Notes under the pieces: generated by a model | Database searches by the model: none | Told to the model about the DNA's origin: nothing | What the model saw: only the letters and a program-made list of their open reading frames with translations | Shown here: positions 1-9,505 of the stretch, piece after piece | Layout of the letters: each line of letters begins with the position of its first letter | How positions within the stretch are numbered: position 1 is the stretch's first letter | Program-made: the position numbers and the translations under genes | From: Lactobacillus sp. CBA3606 | GTDB taxonomy: Bacteria; Bacillota; Bacilli; Lactobacillales; Lactobacillaceae | Reading direction: 5' to 3' | Length of the DNA: 64,000 nucleotides | Assembly (NCBI RefSeq): GCF_002970935.1 | Contig: NZ_CP027194.1 | Span: forward strand, 2,170,001-2,234,000

Positions 1-1
1 A

Positions 2-733
2 TGGAATCCAGGAACCGTTGGGACCAATGGCCAGCCAGCAGTTGGGGCGTTACCAATGTTAGTTGGGTCGTTTCTAATCACAATTTTATCGGCCTTGATT
101 GCGACGCCATTTGCCATTGGGACGGCGGTGTTTATGACTGAAATTTCACCACGGCGCGGGGCCCAAATCTTGCGACCAGTTACGGAATTATTAGTCGGGA
201 TTCCTTCCGTTGTGTATGGGTTCATCGGCTTACAAGTTGTCGTGCCATTTGTAAGAAGTACTTTTGGTGGCAGTGGGTATGGGATACTATCCGGGACCTT
301 TGTCCTATTCGTTATGATTCTACCAACGGTCACATCGATGAGTGCTGATGCGCTAAATGCCGTCCCAAGGTATTATCGCGAAGCTTCGCTAGCATTAGGT
401 GCGACTCGGTGGCAAACCACGTATAAAGTGGTTTTGAGAGCCGCAATCCCCGGTATGTTAACGGCCATTGTTTTTGGGATGGCTCGAGCTTTTGGGGAAG
501 CTTTAGCTGTACAAATGGTGATTGGGAATGCGACCTTGCTGCCGCATAATTTAGTTTCACCGGCCTCAACGTTAACCAGTATCTTAACCATGGGAATCGG
601 GAATACAGTTATGGGTTCCTTACAAAATAATGCGTTGTGGTCCTTAGCCATGATGTTATTGCTCATGTCACTGTTCTTTAACTTAGTGATTCGCTATATT
701 GGACGAAAGGGGAAACTAAATAATGAACGCTAA
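2..733 (+). CDS. pstC: Phosphate ABC transporter permease PstC (5' truncated by window edge)
   Basis: Inner-membrane permease subunit of the high-affinity phosphate ABC transporter, pairing with PstA. The reading frame is open from base 2, with WNPG and NGQPAVGALPMLVGS before the first internal ATG at 56, so the N-terminus lies upstream of the window. The 243 visible residues are hydrophobic and contain the binding-protein-dependent permease signature around ALGATRWQT...GMARAFGEALAV, which contacts the ATPase. It overlaps pstA by 11 bases, showing translational coupling. Family assignment rests on this motif plus the pstA-pstB-pstB-phoU context. The Pho regulator sites that would control the operon are outside the window. 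Confidence 0.93.
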   Translation, partial: WNPGTVGTNGQPAVGALPMLVGSFLITILSALIATPFAIGTAVFMTEISPRRGAQILRPVTELLVGIPSVVYGFIGLQVVVPFVRSTFGGSGYGILSGTFVLFVMILPTVTSMSADALNAVPRYYREASLALGATRWQTTYKVVLRAAIPGMLTAIVFGMARAFGEALAVQMVIGNATLLPHNLVSPASTLTSILTMGIGNTVMGSLQNNALWSLAMMLLLMSLFFNLVIRYIGRKGKLNNER

Positions 734-1607
734 ACGAATGGATAAGCTGGCTACCGGTATCTTATATGCCGTTGCTGCTTTAGTTGTAATTATTTTGGTG
801 GCTTTACTTGGTTATATCCTAGTCCAAGGGGTGCCAGAAATTTCCTGGCATTTTTTAACCTCACCGTCGCTTTCATTTGAAGCCGGTGGTGGGATTGGTA
901 TTCAACTCTTTAATTCATTCTATCTGCTGTTCTTGGCATTACTGATTTCGTTGCCCATTTCGTTGGGAGCAGGAATTTATCTGAATGAATATGCAAGTCA
1001 AAATACGTTTACTAGCTTGATTCGAACGACCATTGAAATTTTAAGCTCACTGCCTTCAGTTGTGGTTGGCTTGTTCGGTTATTTGTTCTTTGTGGTTCAA
1101 TTTAAGTTAGGCTTTTCAATCCTGTCAGGGGCATTTGCACTCACTGTCTTTAATCTGCCAATTCTAACGCGGAGTATTGAAGAAGCGTTAGCTAATATTT
1201 CTGATAGTCAACGTGAAGCTGGTTATGCTTTAGGATTATCACGTTGGGAAACGGTGACCAAGATTGTCGTGCCTGCAGCGTTGCCAAGTATTATTACCGG
1301 GATTGTTTTAAGTGCCGGTCGGATTTTTGGCGAGGCCGCAGCGTTGATTTATACGGCAGGCCAAAGTGCGCCAGCGTTAAATTTCAGTGATTGGAATCCA
1401 TTTAATATTAGTAGTCCCTTAAGTCCGTTGCGCCCGGCTGAAACTTTGGCCGTGCATATTTGGAAGATTAATTCTGAAGGGATTATGCCGGATGCTAAGG
1501 CGGTCTCAGCGGGCGCCTCAGCCGTGCTGATTATTGCAGTCTTACTCTTTAACTTCTTAGCCCGTTGGCTTGGAAAACGCTTGTATAAACATTTAACCGC
1601 TGAATAA
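723..1607 (+). CDS. pstA: Phosphate ABC transporter permease PstA
   Basis: Second membrane permease of the phosphate importer, 294 residues, normal length for PstA. The N-terminal segment around residues 15-37 and several later stretches are membrane-spanning. The EAA-type loop (QREAGYALGLSRWETV...LSAGRIFGEAAAL) is the coupling site for PstB. The start ATG at 723 lies inside the end of pstC and is preceded by AAAGGGG, a good ribosome binding site. It is followed after 13 bases by the first pstB. Distinguished from PstC by order in the operon and the shorter N-terminal extension. Confidence 0.93.
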   Translation: MNAKRMDKLATGILYAVAALVVIILVALLGYILVQGVPEISWHFLTSPSLSFEAGGGIGIQLFNSFYLLFLALLISLPISLGAGIYLNEYASQNTFTSLIRTTIEILSSLPSVVVGLFGYLFFVVQFKLGFSILSGAFALTVFNLPILTRSIEEALANISDSQREAGYALGLSRWETVTKIVVPAALPSIITGIVLSAGRIFGEAAALIYTAGQSAPALNFSDWNPFNISSPLSPLRPAETLAVHIWKINSEGIMPDAKAVSAGASAVLIIAVLLFNFLARWLGKRLYKHLTAE

Positions 1608-1620
1608 GGAGGTCCTTTTA

Positions 1621-2433
1621 ATGGCAGATGCAACAATGATGACGACAGATCAACGAAATATTATGAAGTTCGATGAAAAAGCACATGAAATTGCACTTTC
1701 AACGCAAGATTTACACGTGTTCTATGGGAAGTCAGAAGCAATTTCAGAAGGTGACTTACAATTTGAACGGTATAAGATCAGTGCGCTGATCGGGCCATCT
1801 GGTTCAGGGAAATCAACCTATTTGCGGTCTTTGAATCGCATGAATGATCGAATTGCCACGGTTAAGGGCCAAATTATGTATCGAGGTCTAGACATTAATA
1901 GTAATGCGATTGATGTTTATGAGATGCGGCGCCATATTGGTATGGTTTTCCAGCGGCCTAATCCCTTTGCCAAATCAATTTATGAAAATATCGCCTTTGC
2001 ATTACGACAACGTGGGATGAAGAACAAGCAAGAACTAGATGAAGTTGTCGAACGGTCTTTACGGCAGGCAGCCATGTGGGATCAAGTTAAGGATGATTTA
2101 AATAAGAGTGCTTTGGCGCTTTCTGGTGGGCAACAACAACGGTTGTGCATTGCCCGGGCAATTGCGATTAAGCCTGATATCTTATTGTTGGACGAACCGG
2201 CTAGTGCTTTGGATCCCATTTCAACGAGTCAGATTGAAGATACTTTGTTGGAGCTAAAGCAAAATTATACAATTATTATTGTGACTCATAATATGCAACA
2301 AGCGTCACGGATTAGTGACTACACGGCGTTCTTTAATCTCGGTAAAGTTTTGGAATATGCTGAAACGGGTGACGTTTTCACCAATCCAAAAGTTGATCTG
2401 ACAAATGATTATATCTCTGGTAATTTTGGCTAG
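1621..2433 (+). CDS. pstB: Phosphate ABC transporter ATP-binding protein PstB (first copy)
   Basis: ATPase that energises phosphate import. It has 270 residues with Walker [10 protein letters not shown] (about 58-66), a Q-loop (FQRPNPF), the signature LSGGQQQR and Walker [14 protein letters not shown], and ends with the PstB-typical NDYISGNFG. It carries an N-terminal extension of about 20 residues compared with the second copy. AAGGAGG precedes the ATG. Tandem pstB genes are common in lactobacilli. The two copies differ throughout, so this is an old duplication, not a recent repeat. Whether they form homo- or heterodimers cannot be read from sequence. Confidence 0.93.
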   Translation: MADATMMTTDQRNIMKFDEKAHEIALSTQDLHVFYGKSEAISEGDLQFERYKISALIGPSGSGKSTYLRSLNRMNDRIATVKGQIMYRGLDINSNAIDVYEMRRHIGMVFQRPNPFAKSIYENIAFALRQRGMKNKQELDEVVERSLRQAAMWDQVKDDLNKSALALSGGQQQRLCIARAIAIKPDILLLDEPASALDPISTSQIEDTLLELKQNYTIIIVTHNMQQASRISDYTAFFNLGKVLEYAETGDVFTNPKVDLTNDYISGNFG

Positions 2434-2444
2434 GAGGCGAGTTA

Positions 2445-3200
2445 ATGAGTACAATTTTAAAGACAGAAAATTTATCACTTTTTTATGGCAAGAAAGAGGC
2501 GTTGAAGAGCGTTAACCTTAGTTTTGAAACCAAAGGGATTACAGCTTTAATCGGACCATCAGGATGTGGTAAATCAACGTTTTTACGGTGCTTGAATCGG
2601 ATGAATGACTTAATTCCTAATGTGACGATTACTGGTGAGGTGGTCTTTAATCAGGCGAATATTTATGCGCCGACGACGGATACGGTCCAATTAAGAAAAG
2701 AAATCGGGATGGTTTTCCAACAGCCTAATCCCTTTCCCTTTTCAATTTACGAGAATGTTGTTTATGGCTTACGTTTGGCCGGGGTTCGAGATAAGGAAAC
2801 GTTAGATGCCGCCGTTGAAAAAAGCTTGAAACAAGCGGCAATTTGGGATGAAGTCAAAGATCGCTTACATGTCAATGCGCTATCCCTATCAGGTGGTCAA
2901 CAGCAACGGATTTGTATCGCACGAGTGCTGGCGGTTGAACCAGCAATTATTCTTTTGGATGAAGCTACCAGTGCGTTGGACCCAGTTTCAAGCCATATGA
3001 TTGAAACAACCCTATTGAATTTACGGCATGATTACACTATCATAACTGTTACGCATAATATGCAACAGGCATCACGAATTTCTGATCGGACCGCTTTTTT
3101 CTTGAACGGTGAGTTAATTGAGGTAAATGATACGAAACAGATTTTCATGAATCCAGTTAAGCAAGCAACCAATGACTATATTTCAGGCCGATTTGGTTAG
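2445..3200 (+). CDS. pstB: Phosphate ABC transporter ATP-binding protein PstB (second copy)
   Basis: Second phosphate transporter ATPase, 251 residues, the usual PstB length. Walker A is GPSGCGKST (about 38-46), followed by [15 protein letters not shown], the signature LSGGQQQR, and a Walker B written [11 protein letters not shown], with Ala in place of the more usual Pro. That is tolerated in this family. The C-terminus NDYISGRFG is PstB-typical. It starts 11 bases after the first copy and is followed 12 bases later by phoU, so all five genes are one transcription unit. Confidence 0.93.
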   Translation: MSTILKTENLSLFYGKKEALKSVNLSFETKGITALIGPSGCGKSTFLRCLNRMNDLIPNVTITGEVVFNQANIYAPTTDTVQLRKEIGMVFQQPNPFPFSIYENVVYGLRLAGVRDKETLDAAVEKSLKQAAIWDEVKDRLHVNALSLSGGQQQRICIARVLAVEPAIILLDEATSALDPVSSHMIETTLLNLRHDYTIITVTHNMQQASRISDRTAFFLNGELIEVNDTKQIFMNPVKQATNDYISGRFG

Positions 3201-3212
3201 GAGGATAAAACC

Positions 3213-3887
3213 ATGCGACGACTATTTGATGATGAATTAAATGATATTGATGCTAATTTCACTGAAATGGGAATGATGGTTAGTGAAACCATTGAAAAAG
3301 CGGTGAAAGCTTTTATTGACCATGATCGTGATTTAGCCCAAGAAATCATTGATAATGATGCCAAAATTAATGAACGTGAAGTTGAGTTGGAACAAAAATC
3401 ATTTGAAATGATTGCTTTATACCAACCTGTCACTTCTGATTTACGTGAAATTGTAACGATTTTAAAGGCTGTTTCAGAATTAGAACGGATGGCTGATTAT
3501 GCCCGGAACATTGCACATGCGACGATTCGGGTTAAAGGACATGTACGCGTCCCTGAAATTGAAGCGCAGTTATCTGAGATGGGGAATCGGGTCCGTAAAA
3601 TGGTCGAAGAGATGTTAGCGGCCTATGTTAAAAGCGATGATTTGGCAGCCCGTAAAGTTGCGGCCAAGGATGCTAAAGTTGGTGAAATGTACGATAAAAT
3701 CAACGAAAAAGGAATTTCGAAGATGGAACGCCATCCAGAAACTGTGATTGGATCGACCGATTATCTTAATGTTGCGAGTTATTTGTTACGAATCGGTGCA
3801 TTGGTCACTAATGTTGGTGAATGGATCGTTTACTTGAATACCGGAAAAATCATAGAATTGAATCCAGAAAGTTCGAATTTAGTTTAG
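3213..3887 (+). CDS. phoU: Phosphate uptake regulator PhoU
   Basis: PhoU, 224 residues, an all-helical metal-binding protein that restrains the Pst transporter and signals phosphate sufficiency. Two tandem three-helix repeats are visible, each carrying the family pattern of acidic and Arg residues (SELERMADYARNIAH in the first, STDYLNVASYLLRIGALVTNVGEWIVYL in the second). The start is preceded by AGGAGG. It is last in the pst operon. No clear terminator hairpin with a T-run follows, and the next gene has its own promoter at 3925. Confidence 0.92.
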   Translation: MRRLFDDELNDIDANFTEMGMMVSETIEKAVKAFIDHDRDLAQEIIDNDAKINEREVELEQKSFEMIALYQPVTSDLREIVTILKAVSELERMADYARNIAHATIRVKGHVRVPEIEAQLSEMGNRVRKMVEEMLAAYVKSDDLAARKVAAKDAKVGEMYDKINEKGISKMERHPETVIGSTDYLNVASYLLRIGALVTNVGEWIVYLNTGKIIELNPESSNLV

Positions 3888-3924
3888 TGATTCATAAATA
3901 ATTTCTAAAGCCGGTCCATCAAGT

Positions 3925-3953
3925 TTGCAACCTGCTTTTACAATTAGTAGAAT
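3925..3953 (+). promoter_or_regulatory. Sigma-A-type promoter for the pspC-yvlD pair
   Basis: TTGCAA (3925-3930), a 17-base spacer and TAGAAT (3948-3953), 34 bases upstream of the likely pspC start. Read directly from sequence; not experimentally supported. Confidence 0.6.
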
Positions 3954-3987
3954 GTAATTAGACTAAACTTATGTGAGGGGTCTAATT

Positions 3988-4311
3988 ATGAAGACTAAAA
4001 CTAATCGTAAACTAACTAAATCTAACAATCGGGTCGTCGCCGGTGTCTTGGGTGGCATTGCCGCCTATCTACAGTGGAATGCTACCGTATTGCGTGTGTT
4101 ATTTGTGTTACTGACAATTGCGTCACATGGTTTTGGGATTTTGTTGTACTTAGTCCTAATGACCATTATTCCCAGTCAGCCTAAGCAATCTGGCTTTTTT
4201 GATCAGATGCGCCAAGCTACAGGGCAGTCATCACAAACTACGCAGCAACCGCAAGGACGTAAAGAAATTCATAACGTCCATGAAGAAGATGAGCCGCGCC
4301 ACCAAGATTAA
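3988..4311 (+). CDS. PspC-domain membrane protein (YvlC-like)
   Basis: Small PspC-family protein of 107 residues. The N-terminal half (NNRVVAGVLGGIAAYLQW...VLRVLFVLLT...LLYLVLMTIIP) is the classical PspC domain with one or two membrane segments. The C-terminal about 45 residues are polar and Gln/His/Glu rich. An upstream in-frame GTG at 3973 exists, but the GTGAGGGG ribosome binding site sits correctly for the ATG at 3988. It is followed 14 bases later by a YvlD-like gene, the same pairing as yvlC-yvlD in Bacillus, where the genes belong to envelope-stress regulons. That role is inferred here. Confidence 0.82.
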   Translation: MKTKTNRKLTKSNNRVVAGVLGGIAAYLQWNATVLRVLFVLLTIASHGFGILLYLVLMTIIPSQPKQSGFFDQMRQATGQSSQTTQQPQGRKEIHNVHEEDEPRHQD

Positions 4312-4325
4312 TGGAGTGATAGTGA

Positions 4326-4691
4326 GTGGGTTTTTGGAAACGAATTATAATTAATACCGTATTATTTATTGCCATTGCTGGCTTTTTTAAGAGTGATTTC
4401 CATGTTGCCAATGTGTGGATTGCTTTATTGGCAAGTTTTGTTTTAGCAGTCTTAAACGCAGCGGTTAAACCCGTGCTACTGTTATTATCATTACCGATTA
4501 CGTTATTGACCTTAGGGTTATTCAGTATTGTGATCAATGGTTTGATGCTCCAACTGACGTCTTATTTTGTCGGCAAAACCAGTTTTGGATTTTCCAGTTT
4601 TGGAATGGCCGTCTTAGTGTCGGTTTTAATGTCCTTGGCAAATGTGATTGTTTCTAATTTTTTAGCTAAGCGTGATGTAAATGGTGAATAA
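4326..4691 (+). CDS. YvlD-like four-helix membrane protein (phage holin 4_2 family)
   Basis: A 121-residue protein, almost wholly hydrophobic with four predicted membrane helices, including NVWIALLASFVLAVLNAAVKPVLLLLSLPIT, the family hallmark with NAxVKPxL. Databases name the family 'phage holin 4_2', but it is a chromosomal YvlD-type envelope protein with no phage context here. It starts with GTG at 4326, preceded by GGAG, and forms a two-gene unit with the PspC protein. Probably involved in envelope stress response; the mechanism is unknown. Confidence 0.8.
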   Translation: MGFWKRIIINTVLFIAIAGFFKSDFHVANVWIALLASFVLAVLNAAVKPVLLLLSLPITLLTLGLFSIVINGLMLQLTSYFVGKTSFGFSSFGMAVLVSVLMSLANVIVSNFLAKRDVNGE

Positions 4692-4741
4692 AGCGCTTTA
4701 AAGTGCTAAGATTAACAGATAGGAATGATCCATTTTCAGTC

Positions 4742-4809
4742 AAAAAAGTGCGAGCGGCTTGAAAGAAGATTGCAATAGCAATCTTGGACAATGCCACTGG
4801 CTTTTTTTT
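4742..4809 (+). terminator. Structured intergenic element, probable terminator before hprK
   Basis: An inner perfect stem AAGATTGC/GCAATCTT (4766-4773 with 4778-4785, AATA loop) sits inside weaker outer pairing (CGGC with GCC, and AAAAAAG at 4742-4748 with the CTTTTTTT tract at 4801-4808). The T-run argues for a terminator of the pspC-yvlD unit. The long, interrupted stem is unusual for one, so another cis-acting role is possible. Confidence 0.5.
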
Positions 4810-4837
4810 ATAGCTGAATAATTTGGGAGGGATTAAC

Positions 4838-5788
4838 TTGGCAGAAAGTGTAACTGTTGCCGATTTAGTGAAAAATACCCGCTTGGATGTTTACCATGGC
4901 GCCAAGCTACTAGCAGATAAAGAAATTACAATTAGTGATATTTCACGACCTGGCTTAGCACTAACGGGCTACTTTAACTACTACCCGCGTGAACGGGTAC
5001 AATTGTTAGGAAAAACTGAAACCGCTTATTCAAAGAATATGAGCCACGATGAACGGTTAATGATTTTTCGGAAGATGTGTCAATTAACGACGCCAGCTTT
5101 TGTGGTTTCTACGGGATTACCCGTACCCGCTGAGCTTGTTCAGGCTGGTGATGAGAACAAGGTACCAATCTTAGGGACTAAGATGACTTCTTCGCGAATT
5201 TTAAGTAATATGACCAATTACTTGGAAGGTAAATTAGCTGAACGCCAATCAGTTCATGGTGTTTTAGTCGACATTTATGGGCTAGGGGTTTTAATTACTG
5301 GTGATTCAGGGGTCGGGAAAAGTGAAACGGCTTTGGAACTCGTCAAACGGGGGCATCGCTTGATTGCGGATGATCGAGTGGATGTTTATCAACAAGATGA
5401 ACAAACCCTAGTTGGGGAAGCACCTAAGATTTTAAACCATCTTCTTGAGATTCGTGGGATTGGGATTATTGACGTGATGAACTTGTTCGGTGCCGGAGCA
5501 GTCCGCCAAGATACTGATATTGATTTAATTGTTCACTTAGAGAATTGGACGCCAGATAAGCAATTTGATAGACTAGGAAATGGCGAAGCATCGCGTAAGT
5601 TTTTTGATGTTGAAGTGCCGGAAGTGTCTATTCCGGTTAAAACTGGGCGTAACTTAGCCATTATTATTGAAGCAGCTGCGATGAACTTTCGGGCTGAAAG
5701 CATGGGTTATGATGCGACTAAGGTGTTTGATGACAATTTGAATTCCTTAATCAAAGAAAATTCAGCCCATGATTCTGAAAAGCATTAA
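4838..5788 (+). CDS. hprK: HPr kinase/phosphorylase
   Basis: Bifunctional HPr(Ser46) kinase/phosphorylase, the sensor enzyme of carbon catabolite repression in Firmicutes. 316 residues: N-terminal domain to about 130, then the kinase core with conserved H140, Walker A GDSGVGKS (155-162), and the HprK signature LEIRGIGII (about 203-211). TTG at 4838 is chosen as start because GGGAGGG lies at the right distance and the product then begins AESVTVADLV like homologues; the frame can be extended to TTG at 4823. Followed by lgt after 15 bases in the conserved hprK-lgt arrangement. Confidence 0.95.
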   Translation: MAESVTVADLVKNTRLDVYHGAKLLADKEITISDISRPGLALTGYFNYYPRERVQLLGKTETAYSKNMSHDERLMIFRKMCQLTTPAFVVSTGLPVPAELVQAGDENKVPILGTKMTSSRILSNMTNYLEGKLAERQSVHGVLVDIYGLGVLITGDSGVGKSETALELVKRGHRLIADDRVDVYQQDEQTLVGEAPKILNHLLEIRGIGIIDVMNLFGAGAVRQDTDIDLIVHLENWTPDKQFDRLGNGEASRKFFDVEVPEVSIPVKTGRNLAIIIEAAAMNFRAESMGYDATKVFDDNLNSLIKENSAHDSEKH

Positions 5789-5803
5789 GGAGATGGCGAC
5801 AGC

Positions 5804-6652
5804 GTGAAACTCGTCTTGGGGGCGTTAAACCCGATTGCGTTAAGATTAGGGCCAATTGAGGTTCATTGGTATGGCGTATTTATTGCAAGTGCCGTTATTA
5901 TTGCGGTGACTTTGGCCGTGCGCGAAGGTCTGCGGCGTGGTATTCGACCAGATGATATTTACGATATGATTTTATGGGCGTTACCGTTTACTTTGATTGC
6001 GGCTCGATTATATTATGTTGGGTTTCAATGGTCCTATTATAGCCAAAATCCAGGTGAAATTATCCGAATCTGGGATGGCGGTATTGCCATTTATGGCGGC
6101 TTAATTGGTGCGGCAATTGTGGTGATTCTATTTTGCCGATCACGGTTTGTCCCCGTTTGGTTAATGTTAGATGTTGCGGCACCAACTGTCATTATGGGCC
6201 AAGGAATTGGTCGCTGGGGTAATTTCATGAACCAGGAAGCTTTTGGCCGGGTGACTAGTCTTAGCTTTCTACAAGGGTTACATTTACCGCAGTGGTTGAT
6301 TTCTCAAATGTATATCAACGGTGCGTATCGGCAACCGACGTTTTTATATGAGTCGGTTTGGGATTTACTCGGATTCGTCGTATTAATGACGACGCGACAT
6401 AAAAAAGGACTTTACAAACAAGGTGAAGTCTTCTTGACCTATGTTGCCTGGTATTCATTTGGACGCTTCTTTACAGAAGGGATGCGGACAGATTCTTTAA
6501 TGTTATTTGGCGTCATCCGTATTTCACAGGCCTTATCCGTGGTATTATTTATTGGTAGTTTGACTTTGATTATTTGGCGTCGACGCCGATTAACCGAGAA
6601 TCGTTGGTACCTTGATGGTTCTGGTCAAAAAATTGCCACCGAAAATAAGTAG
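5804..6652 (+). CDS. lgt: Prolipoprotein diacylglyceryl transferase
   Basis: Integral membrane enzyme that transfers diacylglycerol from phosphatidylglycerol to the lipobox cysteine of prolipoproteins, the first step of lipoprotein maturation. 282 residues with about seven membrane helices. The Lgt signature [13 protein letters not shown] and the conserved N-terminal HWYG are present. Starts with GTG, preceded by AAGGAG. In this window it would process the OppA-like protein at 42.4 kb and the GH8-like lipoprotein at 11.1 kb. Sits between hprK and gpsA, the usual order in lactobacilli. Confidence 0.95.
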   Translation: MKLVLGALNPIALRLGPIEVHWYGVFIASAVIIAVTLAVREGLRRGIRPDDIYDMILWALPFTLIAARLYYVGFQWSYYSQNPGEIIRIWDGGIAIYGGLIGAAIVVILFCRSRFVPVWLMLDVAAPTVIMGQGIGRWGNFMNQEAFGRVTSLSFLQGLHLPQWLISQMYINGAYRQPTFLYESVWDLLGFVVLMTTRHKKGLYKQGEVFLTYVAWYSFGRFFTEGMRTDSLMLFGVIRISQALSVVLFIGSLTLIIWRRRRLTENRWYLDGSGQKIATENK

Positions 6653-6669
6653 ATTAGAGGTATATTTGA

Positions 6670-7686
6670 ATGACAGAAAAAGTTGCCGTTCTAGGTGCTG
6701 GCTCATGGGGCAGTATTTTGGCGAACTTATTAGATGAGAATGGAAATGAGGTACGGCTCTGGTCTAACTCGGCTGCGCAAGCAGCTGAACTAAATGATCA
6801 GCATACGAATGAACGCTATGTCCATGGTTTTCATTATTCGGAGTCGTTAACGGCTTATACGGATTTGAAGGCGGCGTTAGATGGGGTTGCGGTGATTCTG
6901 TTCGTCGTACCAACCAAGGCCATCCGCAGTGTGGCACAACAAGTCACAGCGGTGTTACAAGCAACTGGGCAACGGCCGATCATTGTTCACGCTAGCAAAG
7001 GCTTAGAATTAGAGACTCATAAGCGGTTGTCACAAGTATTGGCAGAAGAAATTCCAGCCAATCTTCGGCAAGCAATTGTGGTATTATCTGGTCCTAGTCA
7101 TGCGGAAGAAGTTGCTAAACGTGATATCACGTTAATTACAGCGGCAAGCGCCAACGATGCGGCTGCTAAGCTGGTACAGCAACTCTTTATGAATGACTAT
7201 TTCCGAATCTATACGAACCACGATGTGATTGGGGTTGAATTAGGCGCTGCCCTGAAAAACATTATTGCATTAGGTGCCGGTGCGTTACATGGCTTGGGCT
7301 ATGGTGATGATGCCAAAGCTGCTTTGATGACACGTGGATTGGCTGAAATTAGCCGCTTGGGTGTAGCATTAGGGGCTGAACCGTTAACTTTTATTGGGTT
7401 ATCGGGTGTTGGTGACTTAATTGTAACTGCTACAAGTGTGCATTCACGTAATTGGCGGGCCGGTAATGAACTTGGCGCTGGTCAAGATTTGAAGACGGTC
7501 GTTGCAACTATGGGAATGGTGATTGAAGGAATTCCATCTACCAAGGCAGCTTATGAATTAGCCCAACAACAGCAGATTGAAATGCCAATCACCGAAGCCA
7601 TCTATGATGTTTTGTATAATGGCGCCGATATTAAGCAAGTTATTCCTCAATTAATGCAACGTGAGGGGAAACCTGAAATTCAATAG
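6670..7686 (+). CDS. gpsA: NAD(P)-dependent glycerol-3-phosphate dehydrogenase
   Basis: Cytosolic enzyme reducing dihydroxyacetone phosphate to sn-glycerol 3-phosphate for phospholipid and teichoic acid synthesis. 338 residues, standard length. The N-terminal Rossmann motif GAGSWGS is at about 9-15, and the catalytic-lysine region reads [13 protein letters not shown], followed by the GpsA signature [14 protein letters not shown]. Ribosome binding site AGAGG. Third gene of the hprK-lgt-gpsA-galU run. Confidence 0.95.
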   Translation: MTEKVAVLGAGSWGSILANLLDENGNEVRLWSNSAAQAAELNDQHTNERYVHGFHYSESLTAYTDLKAALDGVAVILFVVPTKAIRSVAQQVTAVLQATGQRPIIVHASKGLELETHKRLSQVLAEEIPANLRQAIVVLSGPSHAEEVAKRDITLITAASANDAAAKLVQQLFMNDYFRIYTNHDVIGVELGAALKNIIALGAGALHGLGYGDDAKAALMTRGLAEISRLGVALGAEPLTFIGLSGVGDLIVTATSVHSRNWRAGNELGAGQDLKTVVATMGMVIEGIPSTKAAYELAQQQQIEMPITEAIYDVLYNGADIKQVIPQLMQREGKPEIQ

Positions 7687-7725
7687 GTTATCATTTTATT
7701 TCATTATTCTTAGGAGGATGTCCAA

Positions 7726-8643
7726 ATGTCTAAAGTTAGAAAAGCAGTTATTCCCGCCGCTGGTTTAGGAACTCGTTTCTTACCAGCTACTAAAGCAATG
7801 CCCAAGGAAATGCTGCCAATTGTTGATAAGCCAACGATTCAATTCATCGTTGATGAAGCACGGAAGTCTGGTATTGAAGATATTGTGATTGTTACGGGTA
7901 AGAGCAAGCGGAGTATCGAAGACTACTATGATTCAAATCCAGAACTGGAAGATAATTTACGGGCTAAGCACAAGGAAGAAATGTTAAAACTCGTTCAAGA
8001 AACGACTGATATTAACCTCTACTTTATTCGGCAATCACATCCCCGTGGCTTAGGTGATGCAGTTTTAACGGCTAAAGCCTTCGTTGGGGACGAACCTTTT
8101 GTTGTCATGCTGGGTGATGATTTGATGGAAGACAAAGTACCATTGACGAAACAATTAATGGATAGCTATGATCAAACACACGCCTCAACCTTAGCTGTGA
8201 TGAAGGTGCCGCATGATGATGTTTCGAAATATGGGGTTATTAATCCTGAAAGCGAAAAAGCGCCTGGCTTATACAATGTGAATAACTTTGTTGAAAAGCC
8301 AAGTCCCGAAGATGCGCCTAGTGATTTGGCGATTATTGGGCGTTACTTGTTAACTCCTGAAATTTTTGATGTCTTAGAACATCAAAAGCCAGGTAAGGGT
8401 AATGAAATCCAATTAACCGATGCTATTGATACGTTGAATAAAACGCAACGTGTCTTCGCCCATGAATTTAAAGGGACGCGTCATGATGTTGGCTACAAGT
8501 TTGGTTACTTAAAGACGACGATTGAATATGGGTTAACCCATCCCGATGTTAAGGATGATTTACGGGCCTATATTAAAGATTTGGGGACTAAGTTAACCAA
8601 AGCGGATGCTAATAAACCTGCTACGAAAAAAACTACGAAATAA
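7726..8643 (+). CDS. galU: UTP-glucose-1-phosphate uridylyltransferase
   Basis: Makes UDP-glucose from UTP and glucose-1-phosphate, feeding cell-wall and exopolysaccharide synthesis. 305 residues. The nucleotidyltransferase signature [20 protein letters not shown] is at the N-terminus, then VMLGDD and [11 protein letters not shown]. The last 15 or so residues are Lys/Thr rich and not part of the fold. AGGAGG precedes the ATG. Together with pgm at 24.3 kb it completes the route glucose-6-phosphate to UDP-glucose within the window. A strong bidirectional terminator follows. Confidence 0.95.
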   Translation: MSKVRKAVIPAAGLGTRFLPATKAMPKEMLPIVDKPTIQFIVDEARKSGIEDIVIVTGKSKRSIEDYYDSNPELEDNLRAKHKEEMLKLVQETTDINLYFIRQSHPRGLGDAVLTAKAFVGDEPFVVMLGDDLMEDKVPLTKQLMDSYDQTHASTLAVMKVPHDDVSKYGVINPESEKAPGLYNVNNFVEKPSPEDAPSDLAIIGRYLLTPEIFDVLEHQKPGKGNEIQLTDAIDTLNKTQRVFAHEFKGTRHDVGYKFGYLKTTIEYGLTHPDVKDDLRAYIKDLGTKLTKADANKPATKKTTK

Positions 8644-8644
8644 T

Positions 8645-8687
8645 AAAAAATGATTCAGCTGAGTAAATCAGCTGGATCATTTTTTTT
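8645..8687. terminator. Bidirectional terminator between galU and the EAL gene
   Basis: AAAAAATGAT-t-CAGCTGA / TCAGCTG-g-ATCATTTTTTTT. Long stem with an A-run on the left and a T-run on the right, serving both convergent genes. Confidence 0.9.
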
Positions 8688-9366
8688 AACGGTCAGATTT
8701 AAGCTTGAAAAGATGTGGCTTGCCGTAATAATACCCTTGGCGAAGTGGAATATTTAAATTATCCGCCAATTGATCCTCAGCGTCATCTTCGACCCCTTCA
8801 AGAATTAGACGGGCATCATGTTCTAAGGCAACATTATTCCAGAACTTTAGTTGTGCTGGAATTTCATCAGTTCGCTCTTCTTTACGGAAGTTTTGCATGG
8901 CAAATTTAATTTCTTCAGCGTAACCAAGCAATGGCTTAATATGGTCAAAGACGTTAATCCCAGTACCAACGTCATCTAGGCTAAACTCTAACCCATGTGC
9001 TTTGATTAATTCAATTTGCTTTTGCATATCAGCTAGTGAATAGGCCTCTTCATCAGGTTCTTCAGTTACTTCAACAATCACTTTAACCGGAAACAATTTA
9101 GCTTGGGCGTCAATTACGGCGGCCGCAATCGCAGGTGTTAAAAATTGCTTACGGTTGAAATTAATAGAAACTGATCCAATCTTCAAAGACAACTCACTAG
9201 CGGTTGCCTTCAATAAATCAATTTGCACATCAATTGGAATGGCTTCAAAGTTTGCTGGTAGTGTCCAACGATCTGCTTCGGTTTCACGGTAACGAATAAG
9301 CATTTCGTAACCAATCAAAGAATTATTGAATTTATTTAATTGTGGTTGAATAAAATAGCGATACAT
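8686..9366 (-). CDS. Stand-alone EAL-domain protein (candidate c-di-GMP phosphodiesterase)
   Basis: 226 residues that form one EAL domain and nothing else, so probably soluble and cytosolic. Residues matching those known to be needed for c-di-GMP hydrolysis are all visible: E21 in YEMLIRY (ExLxR), N69, E99 in VEVTE, D131 and D132 in DDVGTG, K154 in IKF, E190/E193 in LEGVE and Q210 in QGYYYGKP. The ATG at 9366 is preferred over a TTG at 9387 because AAGGGG lies seven bases before it. A paralogue is encoded at 22312, on the other side of the polysaccharide cluster. Activity is inferred, not shown. Confidence 0.85.
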   Translation of the reverse strand: MYRYFIQPQLNKFNNSLIGYEMLIRYRETEADRWTLPANFEAIPIDVQIDLLKATASELSLKIGSVSINFNRKQFLTPAIAAAVIDAQAKLFPVKVIVEVTEEPDEEAYSLADMQKQIELIKAHGLEFSLDDVGTGINVFDHIKPLLGYAEEIKFAMQNFRKEERTDEIPAQLKFWNNVALEHDARLILEGVEDDAEDQLADNLNIPLRQGYYYGKPHLFKLKSDR

Positions 9367-9420
9367 ACACTGGCCCCTTACGTTCAAATTATGTTCAGTA
9401 AAATTACCCCTAAGTTACAT

Positions 9421-9429
9421 AGTATACCA
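9421..9429 (-). promoter_or_regulatory. Extended -10 promoter for the EAL gene
   Basis: On the minus strand the sequence reads TGGTATACT (a TGn extended -10) about 55 bases before the start codon. No good -35 box is visible. Confidence 0.45.
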
Positions 9430-9505
9430 AATAATGATTTAGTGGAATGCGAAGGCCTCGCCTTTTTTCAATTGAGCGATGGGTTTAAGCAAGGGTGGGA
9501 ATGGT

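Noticed and set aside
1621-3200. Recent tandem duplication of pstB
   Set aside because: The two proteins differ throughout and in N-terminal length; paired pstB genes are common in lactobacilli.
4326-4691. A phage holin, as the domain family name suggests
   Set aside because: No phage genes around; the gene pairs with a PspC protein as in the chromosomal yvlC-yvlD unit.
9448-9470. Small hairpin AAGGC-CTC-GCCTT with T-run
   Set aside because: Five-base stem and no transcript upstream that it could end; chance is likely.
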